A stretch of 64,000 nucleotides of DNA from Elymus sibiricus (GCA_039707655.1 CM077664.1:122114485-122178484); one strand, 5' to 3'; numbered from the stretch's first letter, positions 10,950 to 22,340 are shown. Notes: generated by a model not told the origin, from the sequence alone. Numbers and translations are program-made.

Positions 10950-12296
10950 ATGGGTAGGAAACGTAAAATACCAAAAAAATTAGTTGTACTTGCTAAACCA
11001 ATGGTTGAAGAACCACCCAAAATCTATCGTACTGCTGAAGCTTTTTACTTGGATCATCTTCGATCCCTTTGTGCTCGTGCTGAAAACCCAACTAGCTTAG
11101 TTGAGGGAAAATCATTAGATGAGCATGCTTATTTTGTGCGACACCGCTTGTCTCAAAAAGGGAAACTCCTATGGCATCATATTAATACTTTGAATTGCTA
11201 TGCTTGGAATTTATGTGAAATACATGATTTTACTTGTTCTTCTGAAAACCCTAAAAAACACCTTCAGTATCAATGTGAGTTTAAGGATAATGGAATCTTA
11301 TCTTCTTATGCCAAGGGTGTTTATAGTTACTATGATATTGAACAAATTGAAGAATTTGTTGCTTTTAAGGGTGCATATGAAATTGCTTCTTTGATTGAAA
11401 AGTGTGATGCTACTCTTTACAAATCTGAAATTTTTGCCATACTTAAATATTGCTATGAAAATTATGCTTCTAATGCTTATGTTAAATAATATATTGAGGA
11501 CACCTCCGTTGTCCAAGAAGAGACTAATATTTTGCAGGCTCCTATGGAAGAAGAAATTGATGACACTGCGAGCTCATTAGATGAAAAAGATGACGAGGAT
11601 AGTGAAGAACAAAAGGAGGAAGAGTGGATTAGCTACATGTTCCCACCTTCTAATGAGAGTAACTCTCCAATTCATACATTGTTTAATTTCCCTTCATGCT
11701 TACCGAAGGATGAATGCTATGATAATTGCTATGATCCCTTGGATTCGTTTGAAATATCCCTTTTTGATGAAATTGAAGCTTGCTATGCTTGTGGCCATGA
11801 TGCCAATTTGAATGATGCTTATGGAGATGAACTTGCTATAGTTCCTTATGTTAAACATGAAATTGTTGCTATTGCACCCACACATGATAGTCCTATTATC
11901 TTTTTGAATTCTCCTAACTACACTATATCGGAGAAGTTTGCGCTTATTAAGGATTATATTGATGGGTTGCGTTTTACTATTGCACATGATGATTTTGATG
12001 AATATAATATGCATGTGCTTGCTGCTCCTACTTGCAATTATTATGAGAGAGGAACTACATCTCCGCCTCTCTATGTTTCTAATACGATAAAATTGCAAGA
12101 AACTGTTTATACTATGCATTGGCCTTTACTTGATGTGTATGAATTGTTCTTTTATGACATGCCGATGCATAGGAAGAGAGTTAGACTCTGTTGTTATGTG
12201 ATATATGTTTCTTTGTGCTCACTACTAAATCACAAATCATTGTTAATTAAAATTGGCTTTGATATACCTTGGGATCCGGGTGGATCGATTACTTGA
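10950..12296 (+). pseudogene. Unknown ~448-codon ORF in the gag position of E4
   Basis: The ORF starts at ATG 10950 (MGRKRKIPKKLVVLAKP), 91 bases after the primer site, and runs in one frame to 12296 with a single TAA at 11490-11492. The first 180 residues are basic at the N-terminus and rich in Tyr and Cys (LDHLRSLCARAENPTSLVEG; GVYSYYDIEQIEEF). The middle is very acidic (SSLDEKDDEDSEEQKEEE), followed by a hydrophobic-polar region with KFALIKDYIDGLRFTI. I recognise no gag, protease, RT, integrase or zinc-knuckle motif. The homologous ORF in E10 is about 90% identical over the first part but broken differently, so an intact parent ORF existed. Function unknown; a structural or trans-mobilisation role is only a guess. 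Confidence 0.75.
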
Positions 12297-12337
12297 GCAC
12301 TATATGCCTAGCTTAATGGCTTTAAAGAAAGCGCTGC

Positions 12338-12353
12338 CTGGGAGACAACCCGG
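12338..12353 (+). other. Conserved stem-loop after the E4 ORF
   Basis: The arms are CTGGG and CCCGG around the 6-base loop AGACAA, seven bases 3' of GCGCT-type sequence at 12331. The same design recurs in E9, E10 and E11 with compensating changes in the arms. Confidence 0.6.
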
Positions 12354-13149
12354 AAGTTTTAGAGAGTCATTTTATCCTGTTGTGTTCTTTTAAAAAGTTT
12401 AAAAACAAAAAAATATAGAGGGGAACCTAAAACTTTTCAAAAAGAAAAGTGAAAGTGAGAAAGACGAACACCGTTGAAGTGGGGGACGTCCTTGAACTTT
12501 GTTCATGCCCATGGAAACTTTGTGAATCTTGATTATAGAAACTTTTCAACAAAAATAATTATCCCCTTGTACAAATCCATTGTATTATAAAAATAATGTG
12601 CCAAGATTTACCTTTAGGATGTTTAAATTGCTTGTTTGGTGTGTGCTGTGAAAAAACAGAAACTTTTGCTGTAGTGTTTTAATATCTATATTTTACTGGA
12701 ACATGCAAAAATTCTGAAATTTTTCACAGTACTGCTATGCAAATTTTTTATTTTCTCCTAATTTTTCAGAATTTTTTTGATTTACAGAAGTATATGTTTC
12801 ATTTGCATCTTTACAGACTGTCCTGTTTTCACAGATTGCTGTTATAGTTTCTTTATTTGCGTATGTTTGAAATCTTGTTGAGCCCCATTGACTTGGGAGC
12901 CATAGAATTGTGATAGCATACAGTGGGTAATGTTTGATTATAATTATACAATAATGTTACAGCAGGACATGATGGGATTTGATGTTATATGTACTAACCC
13001 CTCTAATAAAAAGTTCGGTTAAGTTTTGTGTGGATGAAGTGTTCGAAGATCGAGGAGGTATCGATATGAGGAGAATAAGGAGAGGCAAGAGATCAAGCTT
13101 GGGGATGCCCAAGGCACCCCAAGTAAATATTCAAGGAGACTCAAGCGTC

Positions 13150-13179
13150 TAAGCTTGGGGATGCCCCGGAAGGCATCCC
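13150..13179 (+). other. Internal PPT copy with hairpin in E4
   Basis: TAAGCTTGGGGATGC at 13150-13164 is identical over 15 bases to the real PPT at 15311-15325. Its 3' half forms a perfect 8-bp stem, GGGATGCC with GGCATCCC, around the loop CCGGAA. A second near-copy, CAAGCTTGGGGATGC, lies at 13094-13108. Confidence 0.65.
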
Positions 13180-14469
13180 ATCTTTCTTCGACAATTATCG
13201 ATGTGTCTCGGTTTTTGTTTTGTTCACATGATATGAGTAAATTCTTGGAGCGTCGTGTGCTTTTTATTTTTATTTTAAATAATGCACCATGCTGGTATGA
13301 GATAGTACTTGGTTGATTTATAGAATGCTCTTTGCACTTCACTTATATCTTTTGAGTATGGCTTTATAGAATGCTTCATGTGCTTCACTTATATCATTTG
13401 AAGTTTGGATGCCTGTTTCAATACATATAGAAAACCGTTATTTGTAGAATGCTCTTTTGCTTCACTTATATTTATTAGAGTGTGGTATTTTGTAGAAAGA
13501 ATTAAACTCCCATGCTTCACTTATATCTATTTAGAGAGTTAATAGGAATTGGTCATTCACATGGTTTGTCATAAAATCCTACATAAAACTTGTAGATCAC
13601 TGAATATGATATGTTTGATTCCTTGCAATAATTTTGCGATATTAAGATGGTAATATGTGGGTGTACTAGTGAATGATTGTGGTTTAGTAAGAATATTGGT
13701 GTTAAGGTTTGTGATTCCCGAAGCATGCACGTATGGTCTGTCGTTATGCTAAGAAGTTGGAGCATGATTTATAATTGATTGTCTACCTTATGAGTGGCGG
13801 TCGGGGACGAGTGATGGTCTTTTCCTACCAATCTATCCCCCTAGGGGCATGCGTAGTAGTACTTTGCTTCAAGGGCTAATAAACTTTCACAATAAGTATG
13901 TGAGTTCTTTATGACTAATGTGAGTTCATGGATTATACCCACTCTCACCCTTCCGCAATTTGCTAGCCTCTTCGGTACCGTGCATTGCCCTTTCTCACCT
14001 CGAGAGTCGGTGCAAACTTCGCTGGTGCATCCAAACCCCATGATATGATACGCTCTACCACACATAAGCCTCCTTATATCTTCCTCAAAACATTCACCAT
14101 ACCTACCTATCATGGCATTTCCATAGCCATTCTGAGATATATTGCCATGCAACTTCCATCATCATCATATACATGACTTGAGCATTCATTGTCATATTGC
14201 TTTGCATGATCGTAAGATAGCTAGCATGATATTTTCATGGCTTGTCCATTTTTTGATATCTTTGCTACGCTAGATCATTGCACATCCTGGTACACTGCCA
14301 GAGGCATTCATATAGAGTCATCTTGTATAGTTTTTATCGAGTTGTAATATTGACTTGTAAGTAAATAAAAGTGTGATGATCATCATTATTAGAGCATTGT
14401 CCCAGTGAGGAAAGGATGATGGATACTATGATTCCCCCACAAGTCGGGATGAGACTCCGGACGATAAAT

Positions 14470-14543
14470 AGAAAAAAAAAGAAAAGAAAAAAAGAGTAAA
14501 AAAAGGGGGAAAACAAAAAAATGAGAGAAAAAGAGAGAAGGGG
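14470..14543 (+). repeat. Polypurine low-complexity tract in E4
   Basis: This is an almost pure A/G run on the element's sense strand, about 800 bases before the 3' LTR. The counterparts in E10 and E11 (polypyrimidine on the + strand there) are longer, so the tract expands or shrinks between copies. Confidence 0.7.
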
Positions 14544-15310
14544 CAATGTCACTATCCTTTTTCCACACTTGTGCTTCAGAGTAGCACCATGTTTTTCATA
14601 TAGAGAGTCTCCTATGTTGTCACTTTCATATACTAGTGGGAGTTTTTCATTATAGAACTTGGTTTGTATATTCCGATAATGGGTTTCCTCAAATGCCCGA
14701 GGTCTTCATGAGCAAGCAAGTTGGATGCACACCCACTTAGTTTTCAGTTTGAGCTTTCATACACTTATAGCTCTTAGTGCATCCGTTGCATGACAATCCC
14801 TACTCCTCGCATTGACATCAATTGATGGGCATCTCCATAGCCCGTTGATTAGCCGCGTCGATGTGAGACTATCTTCTTCTTTTTGACTTCTCCTTATTAA
14901 TCTCTACCATTATATTCTATTCCACCCATAGTGCTATATCCATGGCTTGTGCTCATGTATTGCGTGGGGGTTGAAAAAGCTGAAGCGCGTTAAAAAGTAT
15001 GAACCAATTGCTCGGCTTGTCATTGGGGTAGTGCATGATAAATACTTTATGTTAAGAAGATGGAGCATGACAGGATTATATGATTTTGTAGGTATAACTT
15101 TCTTTAGCATTTTTATTTTGAAAGGCATGATTGTTTGTTGGTATGCCTGAGTATTGATGTCTTTATATCAAATTATAGACTATTGCTTTGAATCACTCAT
15201 GTCTTAATACTCATGCCATGATTAGATTATATGATCAAGATTATGTTAGGTAGAATTCCACATCAAAAATTATCTTTTTATCATTTACCTACTCGAGGAC
15301 GAGCAGGAAT

Positions 15311-15325
15311 TAAGCTTGGGGATGC
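15311..15325 (+). other. Polypurine tract of E4
   Basis: TAAGCTTGGGGATGC directly abuts the 3' LTR, where plus-strand DNA synthesis should be primed. Confidence 0.75.
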
Positions 15326-16859
15326 TGATACGTCTCCGTCGTATCCATAATTTTTGATTGTTTCATGCAAAATATTCTACAACTTTCATATACTTTTGGC
15401 AACATTTTATATTATTTTTGGGACTAACATATTGATCCAGTGCCTAGCGCCAGTTCCTGTTTTTTGCTTGTTTTTTGTTTCGCAGAAAATCCATATCAAA
15501 CGAAGTCCAAACGCAATAAAATTTTACGGAGAATTATTTTGGAATATATATGATTTTTGGGAGGTGGAATCAACACAAACGGAGGCCCACAGCCTCCACA
15601 AGGCATCTTGGCGCGACCTCCCCCCCCAGCCGCGTGGTGTTGCCTTGTGGGCACACCGCAAGTCGGTTGGGGCCCTTCTTCGGCCGCAAGGAAGCTTATG
15701 TCAAGAAAAAAAATTGTGTTAAATTTTAGCCTGATCGGAGTTACAGATCGCCGGATATTTAAGAAATGGTGAAAGGCCAGAAAAGGGGGACGCGAAACAG
15801 AAGAGAAACAGAGAGAGAGATCCAATCTCGGAGGGGATCCTCCCCTCCGAGAGCCATGGTGGCGATGGACCAGAGGGGAAACTCTCCTGCCATCTAGGGG
15901 GGAGGCCAAGGAAGAAGAAGGAGGGGGGCTCTCTCTCCCTCTCTCCTGGTGGCACCGGAACACCGCCGGGGCAATCATCATGACGGCGATCTACACCAAC
16001 AACTTCGCCGCCGTCAACACCAACTCTCTTCCCCTCTATGCAGTGGTGTAACACCTCTTCTCCCTGCTGTAATCTCTACTTAAACATGGTGCTTATTGCT
16101 ATATATTATTATCCAATGATATGTGGTAATCCTATGATGTTTGAGTAGATTCGTTTTGTCCTATGGGTTCATTAATGATCGTGATTGGTTTGAGTTGTAT
16201 TTTTTTATTTTGGTGCTGTCCTATGGTGCCCTCCATGTCGCGCAAGCGTGAGGGATTCCCGCTGTAGGGTTTGCAATACATTCATAATTCTCTTATAGTG
16301 GGCGGCTAGAGTGACAGAAGCTTACACCTGAGTAAGGGGGTTGTTGCGTATGGGAGTAAAGGGGACTTGTTACTTAATGCTATGGTTGGGTTTTACCTTA
16401 ATGATCTTTGGTAGTTGCGGATGCTTGCTAGAGTTCCAATCATAAGTGCATATGATCCAAGTATGGAAAGTATGTTAGCTCATGCTTCTCCCTCATATAA
16501 AATTGCAATAATGATTACCGGTCTAGTTATCGATTGCCTAGGGATAAATCCTTTTCTTGTGGTACAAAAGCTTTCTACTAAACTACTAACTTTTATTATC
16601 TTGCAAATTACTCATAGTTTTATTCTCGCAAAGTACTCCTAGTTTTATTCTTGCAAAGTAGTTCTAGCATTACACCTACAAAGTACTTCTAGTTTCATAC
16701 TTGTTCTAGGTAATGCAAACGTTAAGTGTGCGTAGAGTTGTATCGGTGGTCGATAGAACTTAAAGGGAATATTGATTCTACCTTTAGCTCCTTGTTGGGT
16801 TCGACACTCTTATTTATCGAGAAAGGCTACAACTGATCCCCTATACTTGTGGGTTATCA
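15326..16859 (+). repeat. 3' LTR of E4
   Basis: The LTR is 1534 bp, from TGATACGTCTCC to GTGGGTTATCA, followed by the GTTGT duplication and then E2 protease coding. Confidence 0.93.
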
Positions 16860-16864
16860 GTTGT

Positions 16865-18411
16865 CTACGGAACTAAGAGAAATTAAACTCATGAGATACA
16901 TCACCAAAATTAACACTGACTGTTTCTTTATTGCAATCAATCTTAGCATTAACTGTATTCAAGAAAGGTCTACCAAATATAATGGGACAAAAATCATCTT
17001 GTGGTGATCCAAGAATAAGAAAATCTGTAGGGTATTTGATCTTACCACACAAGACTTCAACATCTCTAACAATCCCAAGTGGTGTAATAGTATCTCTGTT
17101 TGCGAGCTTAATAGTGACATCAATATCTTCAATCTCAATAGGTGCAATATCATTCATGGCTTCTTGATAAAGAGTAAATGGAATAGCACTCACACTAGTA
17201 CCAATATCACATAAACCATGATAGAAATGATATCCAATTTTAACAGAAATAACAGGCATGCCAATTACAGGTTTGTTTTTATCTCGTGGATCTGGATTAG
17301 CAATTCTAGCTGCTTCATCACAGAAATATATGACATGTCCATCAATGTTATCAACTAAAAGATCTTTAACCATTGCAATATTAGGTTCTACTTTAATTTG
17401 TTCAGAGGGTTTAATTGTTTTATTATTACTTTTATTAACCACAGTTGAAGCTTTAGCATGTTCCTTAATCCTAACGGGAAAAGGGGGTTTCTCAATATAA
17501 GCAGTAGGCACAACTGGATCAACATTATAAATAATTATTTCCTCTTTAGCTATGGGTTCTTCCTTTACTTCGGTAGGTGGATGAAACTTAAACCATTTCT
17601 CCTTAGGGAGATCAACATGAGCAGCAAATGATTCACAAAAAGTAGCTACTATCTCAGAGTCAAGTCCATATTTAGTACTAAACTTATGAAAAGCATCTGT
17701 TTCCATAAAAGATTTAACACAATCAAACTCAAGATTTATACCTGACTCTTTACCTTTGTCGATTTACCAATCTTCGGAGTTGTGTTTAATTCTTTCCATA
17801 AGATCCCATTTGAATTCAATAGTTCTCTTTATAAAGGAACCAGTAGAAGAAGTATCGAGCATGGATTGATCATTACAAGAAAGCCGAGCATAAAAGTTTT
17901 GTATAATTATTTCTCTTGAGAGTTCGTGATTGGGGCATGTATGCATCATATACTTAAGCCTTCCCCACGCTTGAGCGATACTTTATCCTTCACGAGGCCA
18001 AAAACTATATATATAATTCCGATCACGATTAACCAAATGCATAGGATAAAATTTCTGGTGAAATTCCAGCTTTAACCGGTTCCAATCGCATGTTCCAGTA
18101 TCATCCAATAGCCTATACCATGTCAATGCCTTTCCCTCCAAAGATAAAGGGAATAACTTCTTCTTAACTCCATCCTCGGATAAACCTGCAAGCTTAAACA
18201 ATCCACAAATTTCATCCACATAGATCAAGTGCATATCAGGATGTATTGTTCCATCTCCTGCATAAGGATTAGCTCGCAGTTTCTCTAACATACCCGAAAG
18301 AATTTCATAATAAATATTTTTAGTAGGTTCAGTAGGTTGAGGAGTAACTCTTAATGCTTCCGGTCGATGTGAAGATACCCCGAACAAACACCTCAAAAGA
18401 TTATTTTCCAT
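16865..18411 (-). pseudogene. gag-protease of E2 (Athila type)
   Basis: The minus-strand frame starts at ATG 18411 (MENNLLRCLFGVSS), about 100 bases inside the 5' LTR. The gag core follows: FPLSLEGKALTWYRLL, WNRLKLEFHQKFYPMHLV and RDRNYIYSFWPREG. In-frame stops lie near 17980 and 17761, then the frame goes on through MLDTSSTGSFIKRTIEF, FVGLPKE-type sequence near 17600 and the protease. The protease has LCDIGTSVSAIPF, where the usual D-T-G-A triad reads D-I-G-T, and ends with IIFGRPFLNT. A last stop lies at about 16870-16872, just before the E4 insertion. All parts share one frame, as in Athila gag-pol. Confidence 0.88.
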
Positions 18412-18488
18412 AGTGACAAGTGACAGTAAATTTCAGCACGTAATAAAAGTGTTTCCTTACCAAATTCCACTTACCAAAGGCGCTTCAC

Positions 18489-18506
18489 TCCCCGGCAATG
18501 GCGCCA
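18489..18506 (-). other. Primer binding site of E2 (tRNA-Asp type)
   Basis: The minus strand reads TGGCGCCATTGCCGGGGA, one mismatch from the Athila tRNA-Asp site, 11 bases from the LTR edge at 18518. It fixes the element's orientation. Confidence 0.8.
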
Positions 18507-18517
18507 GAAAAGAGTCT

Positions 18518-19889
18518 TGATGACCCACAAGTATAGGGGATCAATCGTAGTCCTTTCAATAAGTAAGAGTGTTGAACCCAACGAGGAGCAGAAGGAAATG
18601 ATAAGCGGTTTTGAGCAAGGTGTTCTCTGCAAGCACTGAAAGTAGCAGTAACCGATAGTTTTGTAGCAAGATAATTCATAACAAGTACCAAGTAACAAGT
18701 GTAACAAAAGTGCAGCAAGGTGGCCCAATCCTTTTTATAGCAAAGGACAAGCCGGAACGGTCTCTTATGTAAAGCAAAGCGTTCTCGAGGACACATAGGG
18801 ATTATCGTCTAGTCACTTTCATCATGTTTAGTTGATTCACGCTCGCTACTTTGTGGGTGGACCGGTGTTAGGGTGCTGTTCTTACTTGAACAAGCAACCC
18901 TCTTATGATTACCCCCTCTCGCAAGCATCCACAACTACGAAAGAAAAATTAAGATAAATGTAACCATAGCATGAAACATATGGATCCAAAATAGCCCCTT
19001 ACGGAATAACACATAAACTAGGGTTTAAGCTTCTGTCACTCTAGCAACCCATCATCTACTTATTACTCCACAATGCCTTCCCTTAGGCCCAAGTACGGTG
19101 AAGTGTCATGAAGTCGACGTTCACATGACACCACTAAAGGAAGCAACAACATACATATCATCAAAATATCGGACGAATACCAAATTCACATGATTACTTA
19201 TGACAAGACTTCTCCCATGTCCTCAAGAACAAAAGTAACTACTCACAAATCATGTTCATGTTCAAGATCAGAGGGGTGTTGAGTATCATTAAGGACCTGA
19301 ACATATAATCTTCTACGAAATAAACCAACAAGCATCAACTACAAGATGTAATCAACACTACTAGCAACCCACAGGTACCAATCTGAGGCTTTGAGACAAA
19401 GATTAAATACAAGAGATGAACTAGGGTTTGATATGAGATGGTGTTGGTGAAGATGTTGATGAAGATTGGCCCTCCCACGATGAGAGGATCGTTGGTGATG
19501 TCGATGGCTTCGATTTCCCCCTCCCGAAGGGAAGTATCCCCGGCGGAATCGCTCCGCCGGAGGGCAAAAGTGCTCCTACCCTAGGGGGGTCACGCCCTGT
19601 TGCCTTGTGGGCAACTGGTGGGTCCCCTCTGCTCTTTCTTTTCGCCAATAATTTTTATATATTCAATAAAAAATCCTCGTGAAATTTTAGGTCATTTGGA
19701 GCTCTGTAGAATAGGTATCTCTGCTGTAGCTATTTCAGGTCTAGAATTCCAGCTGCCGGTATTCTCCCTCTTCATATAGATCTTGCAAATTAAGAGAGAA
19801 AAGGCATAAGAATTGCATCATAAAGTGAAATAATGAGCAAATATATTATAAATAATAGTAGGAAATCATGATGCAAATTGGACGTATCA
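18518..19889 (-). repeat. 5' LTR of E2
   Basis: The 1372-bp LTR on the + strand runs from TGATGACCCACAAG to GGACGTATCA. The interior side abuts the primer site and the outer side abuts copia RNase H coding at 19890. Confidence 0.88.
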
Positions 19890-20219
19890 TACATTGCCGC
19901 CGCAAGTTGTTGTGCACAATTGCTATGGACAAGGCAAACTTTAAAGGATTACGGTGTCACTTATGACATAATGCCTCTTCTATGTGACAATGTAAGTGCA
20001 ATCAAGATCTCCTACAACCCCGTGGAACATAGCAAGATGAAGCATATTGAGATTTGTCATCATTTCATCTGGGATCACATCAAGCGTGGAGATATTGATC
20101 TTATATTTGTAGGTACCGGACAACAACTAGCGGATATTTTCACAATGCCATTGGATGAAGCAAGATTTCATGAGTTAAGGCACGAGCTAAATATCATTGA
20201 TTCAAGTAATGTGGTTTGA
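19890..20219 (+). pseudogene. E5: C-terminal RNase H fragment of a Ty1-copia polyprotein
   Basis: The frame reads YIAAASCCAQLLWTRQTL, LLCDNVSAIKISYNPV, HSKMKHIEICHHFIWDH and GQQLADIFTMPLDEARF, then stops at TGA 20217-20219. These are the conserved end motifs of copia RNase H (EAEY-IAA, CDN-SAI, KHI-I-HHF, ADI-T). The fragment begins in the middle of the EAEY motif because E2 is inserted there; the rest would lie left of E2, off-window. It is closer to the Maximus/Opie type than to E7, by recollection. Confidence 0.85.
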
Positions 20220-20270
20220 AACAATGCACATCTGGAAAATACCGATGCGCTAAACGAAAAGTGGGTTGAA

Positions 20271-22340
20271 GTGCTCTCTGCCGAACAAGATATGGAAAAC
20301 CGACGCCATAGCGTGCCGAAGTCCTACCCACACAGGCGCCTACTACCAGAATTCGACGAAGAGCTCGCTGATGACCTCGATCGCCCCCCTAGAGGCCGGG
20401 ACATGCCAAGACAAGAATACCAAGGCGATAGGCCACCTCCGCGCCGTCATGGTAAAGACCCCGTGGACCACCTGGATCCTCGCGACGCTCGACGTCGCAT
20501 TGAAGAAAATAGGGCTCCTCCTCGATCCATCTATGGATCTAGGGGACACGCGCCCGCGGGGCCCAACGGCTACGATGCCTGGATGGACAGGAACGGCCGC
20601 GCCCGAGATCAAGCTTACTCACGGCTCTCTCCCGAGACCCGATGAGACCCTCCTCGGTCCCGAGGTCCGGCTCACCCGCTCTGCTTAACAGACAAGGTAA
20701 TCGAACATCAGTTCCCGGAAGGGTTTAAACCCATCAACATAGAATCATATGATGGTACCACGGACCCAGCAGTTTGGATCGAGGATTACCTCTTGCATAT
20801 ACACATGGCCAATGGAGATGATCTCCATGCCATTAAATATCTGCCGCTCAAACTAAAGGGGCCGGCAAGACACTGGCTTAACAACCTACCTCCTCATTCT
20901 ATCGGCAGCTGGGAGGCCCTAGAAGACGCCTTTCGAGCAAACTTCCAGGGTACATATGTCCGACCTCCGGACGCTGATGACCTCAGCCGTGTCACCCAGC
21001 AGCCAGGCGAATCAGCCCGCAAGTTCTGGAACAGGTTCCTCACTAAGAAGAACCAGATTATAGACTGCTCCAAAGCCGAAGCCATCGCCGCTTTCAAAAA
21101 CAATATCCGAGATGAATGGTTGGCTCGACAGCTCGGACAGGATAAACCGAGAACTATGGCAGCTCTGACTTCACTAATGACTCGCTTTTGCGCGGGAGAG
21201 GATAGCTGGCTCACCCGAAGTACCCACAACGGCGAGGCGGGCACCTCGGAAATTCGTGACGCCAATGGAAAACCAAAGCGCAATAAAAATAAGCGCAGGT
21301 ATAAAAATGGCAGAAGCGACACTGAAGACGCCGCGGTCAACGCAGGATTCACCGGACCTAAATCCGGGCAGAAAAGAAAACCCTATAAAGGGAACAAAGA
21401 CGGACCTAGCCAGCTTGACAGACTCCTGGACCGCCCATGTGGGATTCACGGTACCCAGGAAAAGCCAGCAACCCACACTAATAGGAATTGCTGGGTGTTT
21501 AAGCAAGCCGGGAAGATAGCGGCAGAGGGGCAAAATAAAACCCAACACCACAGCGACGACGAGGATGAACCTCGGCAGCCCACTAATGGAGGGCAGAAGA
21601 AGTTTCCAAACGAGGTAACAGAGGTCAATATGATCTACGTCACCCACATCCCCAAGAGGGAGCGGAAACGTGCACTTCGGGACGTATACGCGCTGGAGCC
21701 AGTCGCGCCGAAGTACAACCCGTGGTCTGCTTACCCGATCACTTTCGATAAGCATGATCATCCGACCAGCATCAGGCATGGCGGATCAGCGGTGCTCGTC
21801 CTGGACCCCATTGTTGATGGTTATCATCTAACACGCGTCCTAATGGATGGGGGAAGCAGCCTTAACCTCATTTACGAGGACACAGTTCGGAAGATGGGCA
21901 TCGACTCATCTCGGATCAAGCCGAGCTCTACCACCTTTAAAGGTGTCATCCCGGGCGTCGAAGCCCGTTGTATGGGAACAATAACCCTAGAGGTAGTCTT
22001 CGGTTCGCCCGATAAGTTTAGAAGCGAGGAGTTAATCTTCGACATCTTACCCTTCCGAAGTGGGTACCATGCGCTCCTAGGGCGCACAACTTTCACCCGC
22101 TTTAACGCAGTTCCGCATTATGCCTATCTCAAGCTCAAAATGCCGGGACCCAAGGGCGTTAGCACTGTCAATGGTAACACAGAACGCTCACTCCGGACAG
22201 AGGAACAGACCGCGGCTTTCGCAGCCGAGGTTCAAGCGTCCGAGGAGGCAGCCCGCAGCAGTAAACGCGCCGCCCGCTCTTTGAAGCGCGTCAAGGCTGC
22301 ACAAATCGACCTCGGCCAGTTATCCCCGCACCCAAAATAG
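20271..22340 (+). pseudogene. gag-protease of E6, lacking pol
   Basis: One frame with a single TGA at 20646. The N-terminus is Arg/Pro/Asp-rich. The gag core reads YLPLKLKGPARHWLNNLP, WEALEDAFRANFQGTY and QQPGESARKFWNRFL near 20840-21040. A Cys/His cluster, CGIH...HTNRNC (near 21439), has C-X2-H-X8-H-X4-C spacing, a CHHC variant of the usual knuckle. The protease follows: VLMDGGSSLNLIY with the catalytic Asp (near 21846), and YHALLGRTTF toward the end. The frame ends at TAG 22338-22340 and no RT follows. Only one lesion separates it from an open frame, so it is fairly young or was long maintained. Confidence 0.85.

Larger units (their letters stand above)
12297..15310 (+). other. E4 long 3' non-coding region with structured elements
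   Basis: No sense gene is seen in these 3 kb. The region holds a stem-loop after the ORF (12338-12353), two internal copies of the PPT (13094-13108 and 13150-13164), a hairpin at 13158-13179 and a polypurine tract at 14470-14543. An open frame on the minus strand (13841-14152) also occurs in E10 and E11 but shows no clear sign of protein-level selection. Confidence 0.6.
9303..16859 (+). mobile_element. E4: complete non-autonomous Athila-type element
   Basis: A full-length 7557-bp insertion has LTRs at 9303-10829 and 15326-16859 and a GTTGT duplication on both sides (9298-9302 and 16860-16864). It has a primer site at 10841-10858, a PPT at 15311-15325 and one long sense ORF in the gag position (10950-12296). 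No gag, protease, RT, RNase H or integrase is recognisable, so it must have been mobilised by enzymes from a relative. LTR differences (roughly 20-25 in the first 450 bases) are several-fold more frequent than in E7, so E4 is older. A second copy is E10 and a related third is E11. The LTR resembles the Sabrina group. Confidence 0.92.
5245..19889 (-). mobile_element. E2: Athila-lineage Ty3-gypsy element, minus strand, nested host
   Basis: This autonomous-type element reads right to left: 5' LTR (18518-19889), tRNA-Asp-type primer site, gag-protease (18411-16865), RT (9302-7798) and RNase H-integrase (6156-5245). The parts form one reading frame with a few stop codons. They are split by E4 at GTTGT and by solo LTR E3 at AGCAC, and E1 cuts the integrase. 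The 3' LTR is off-window. The flank right of the 5' LTR is TACAT, inside a copia RNase H gene. The primer site and gag/protease motifs place it in the Athila lineage; the LTR resembles the cereal Sabrina/WHAM group (name uncertain). Confidence 0.85.
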
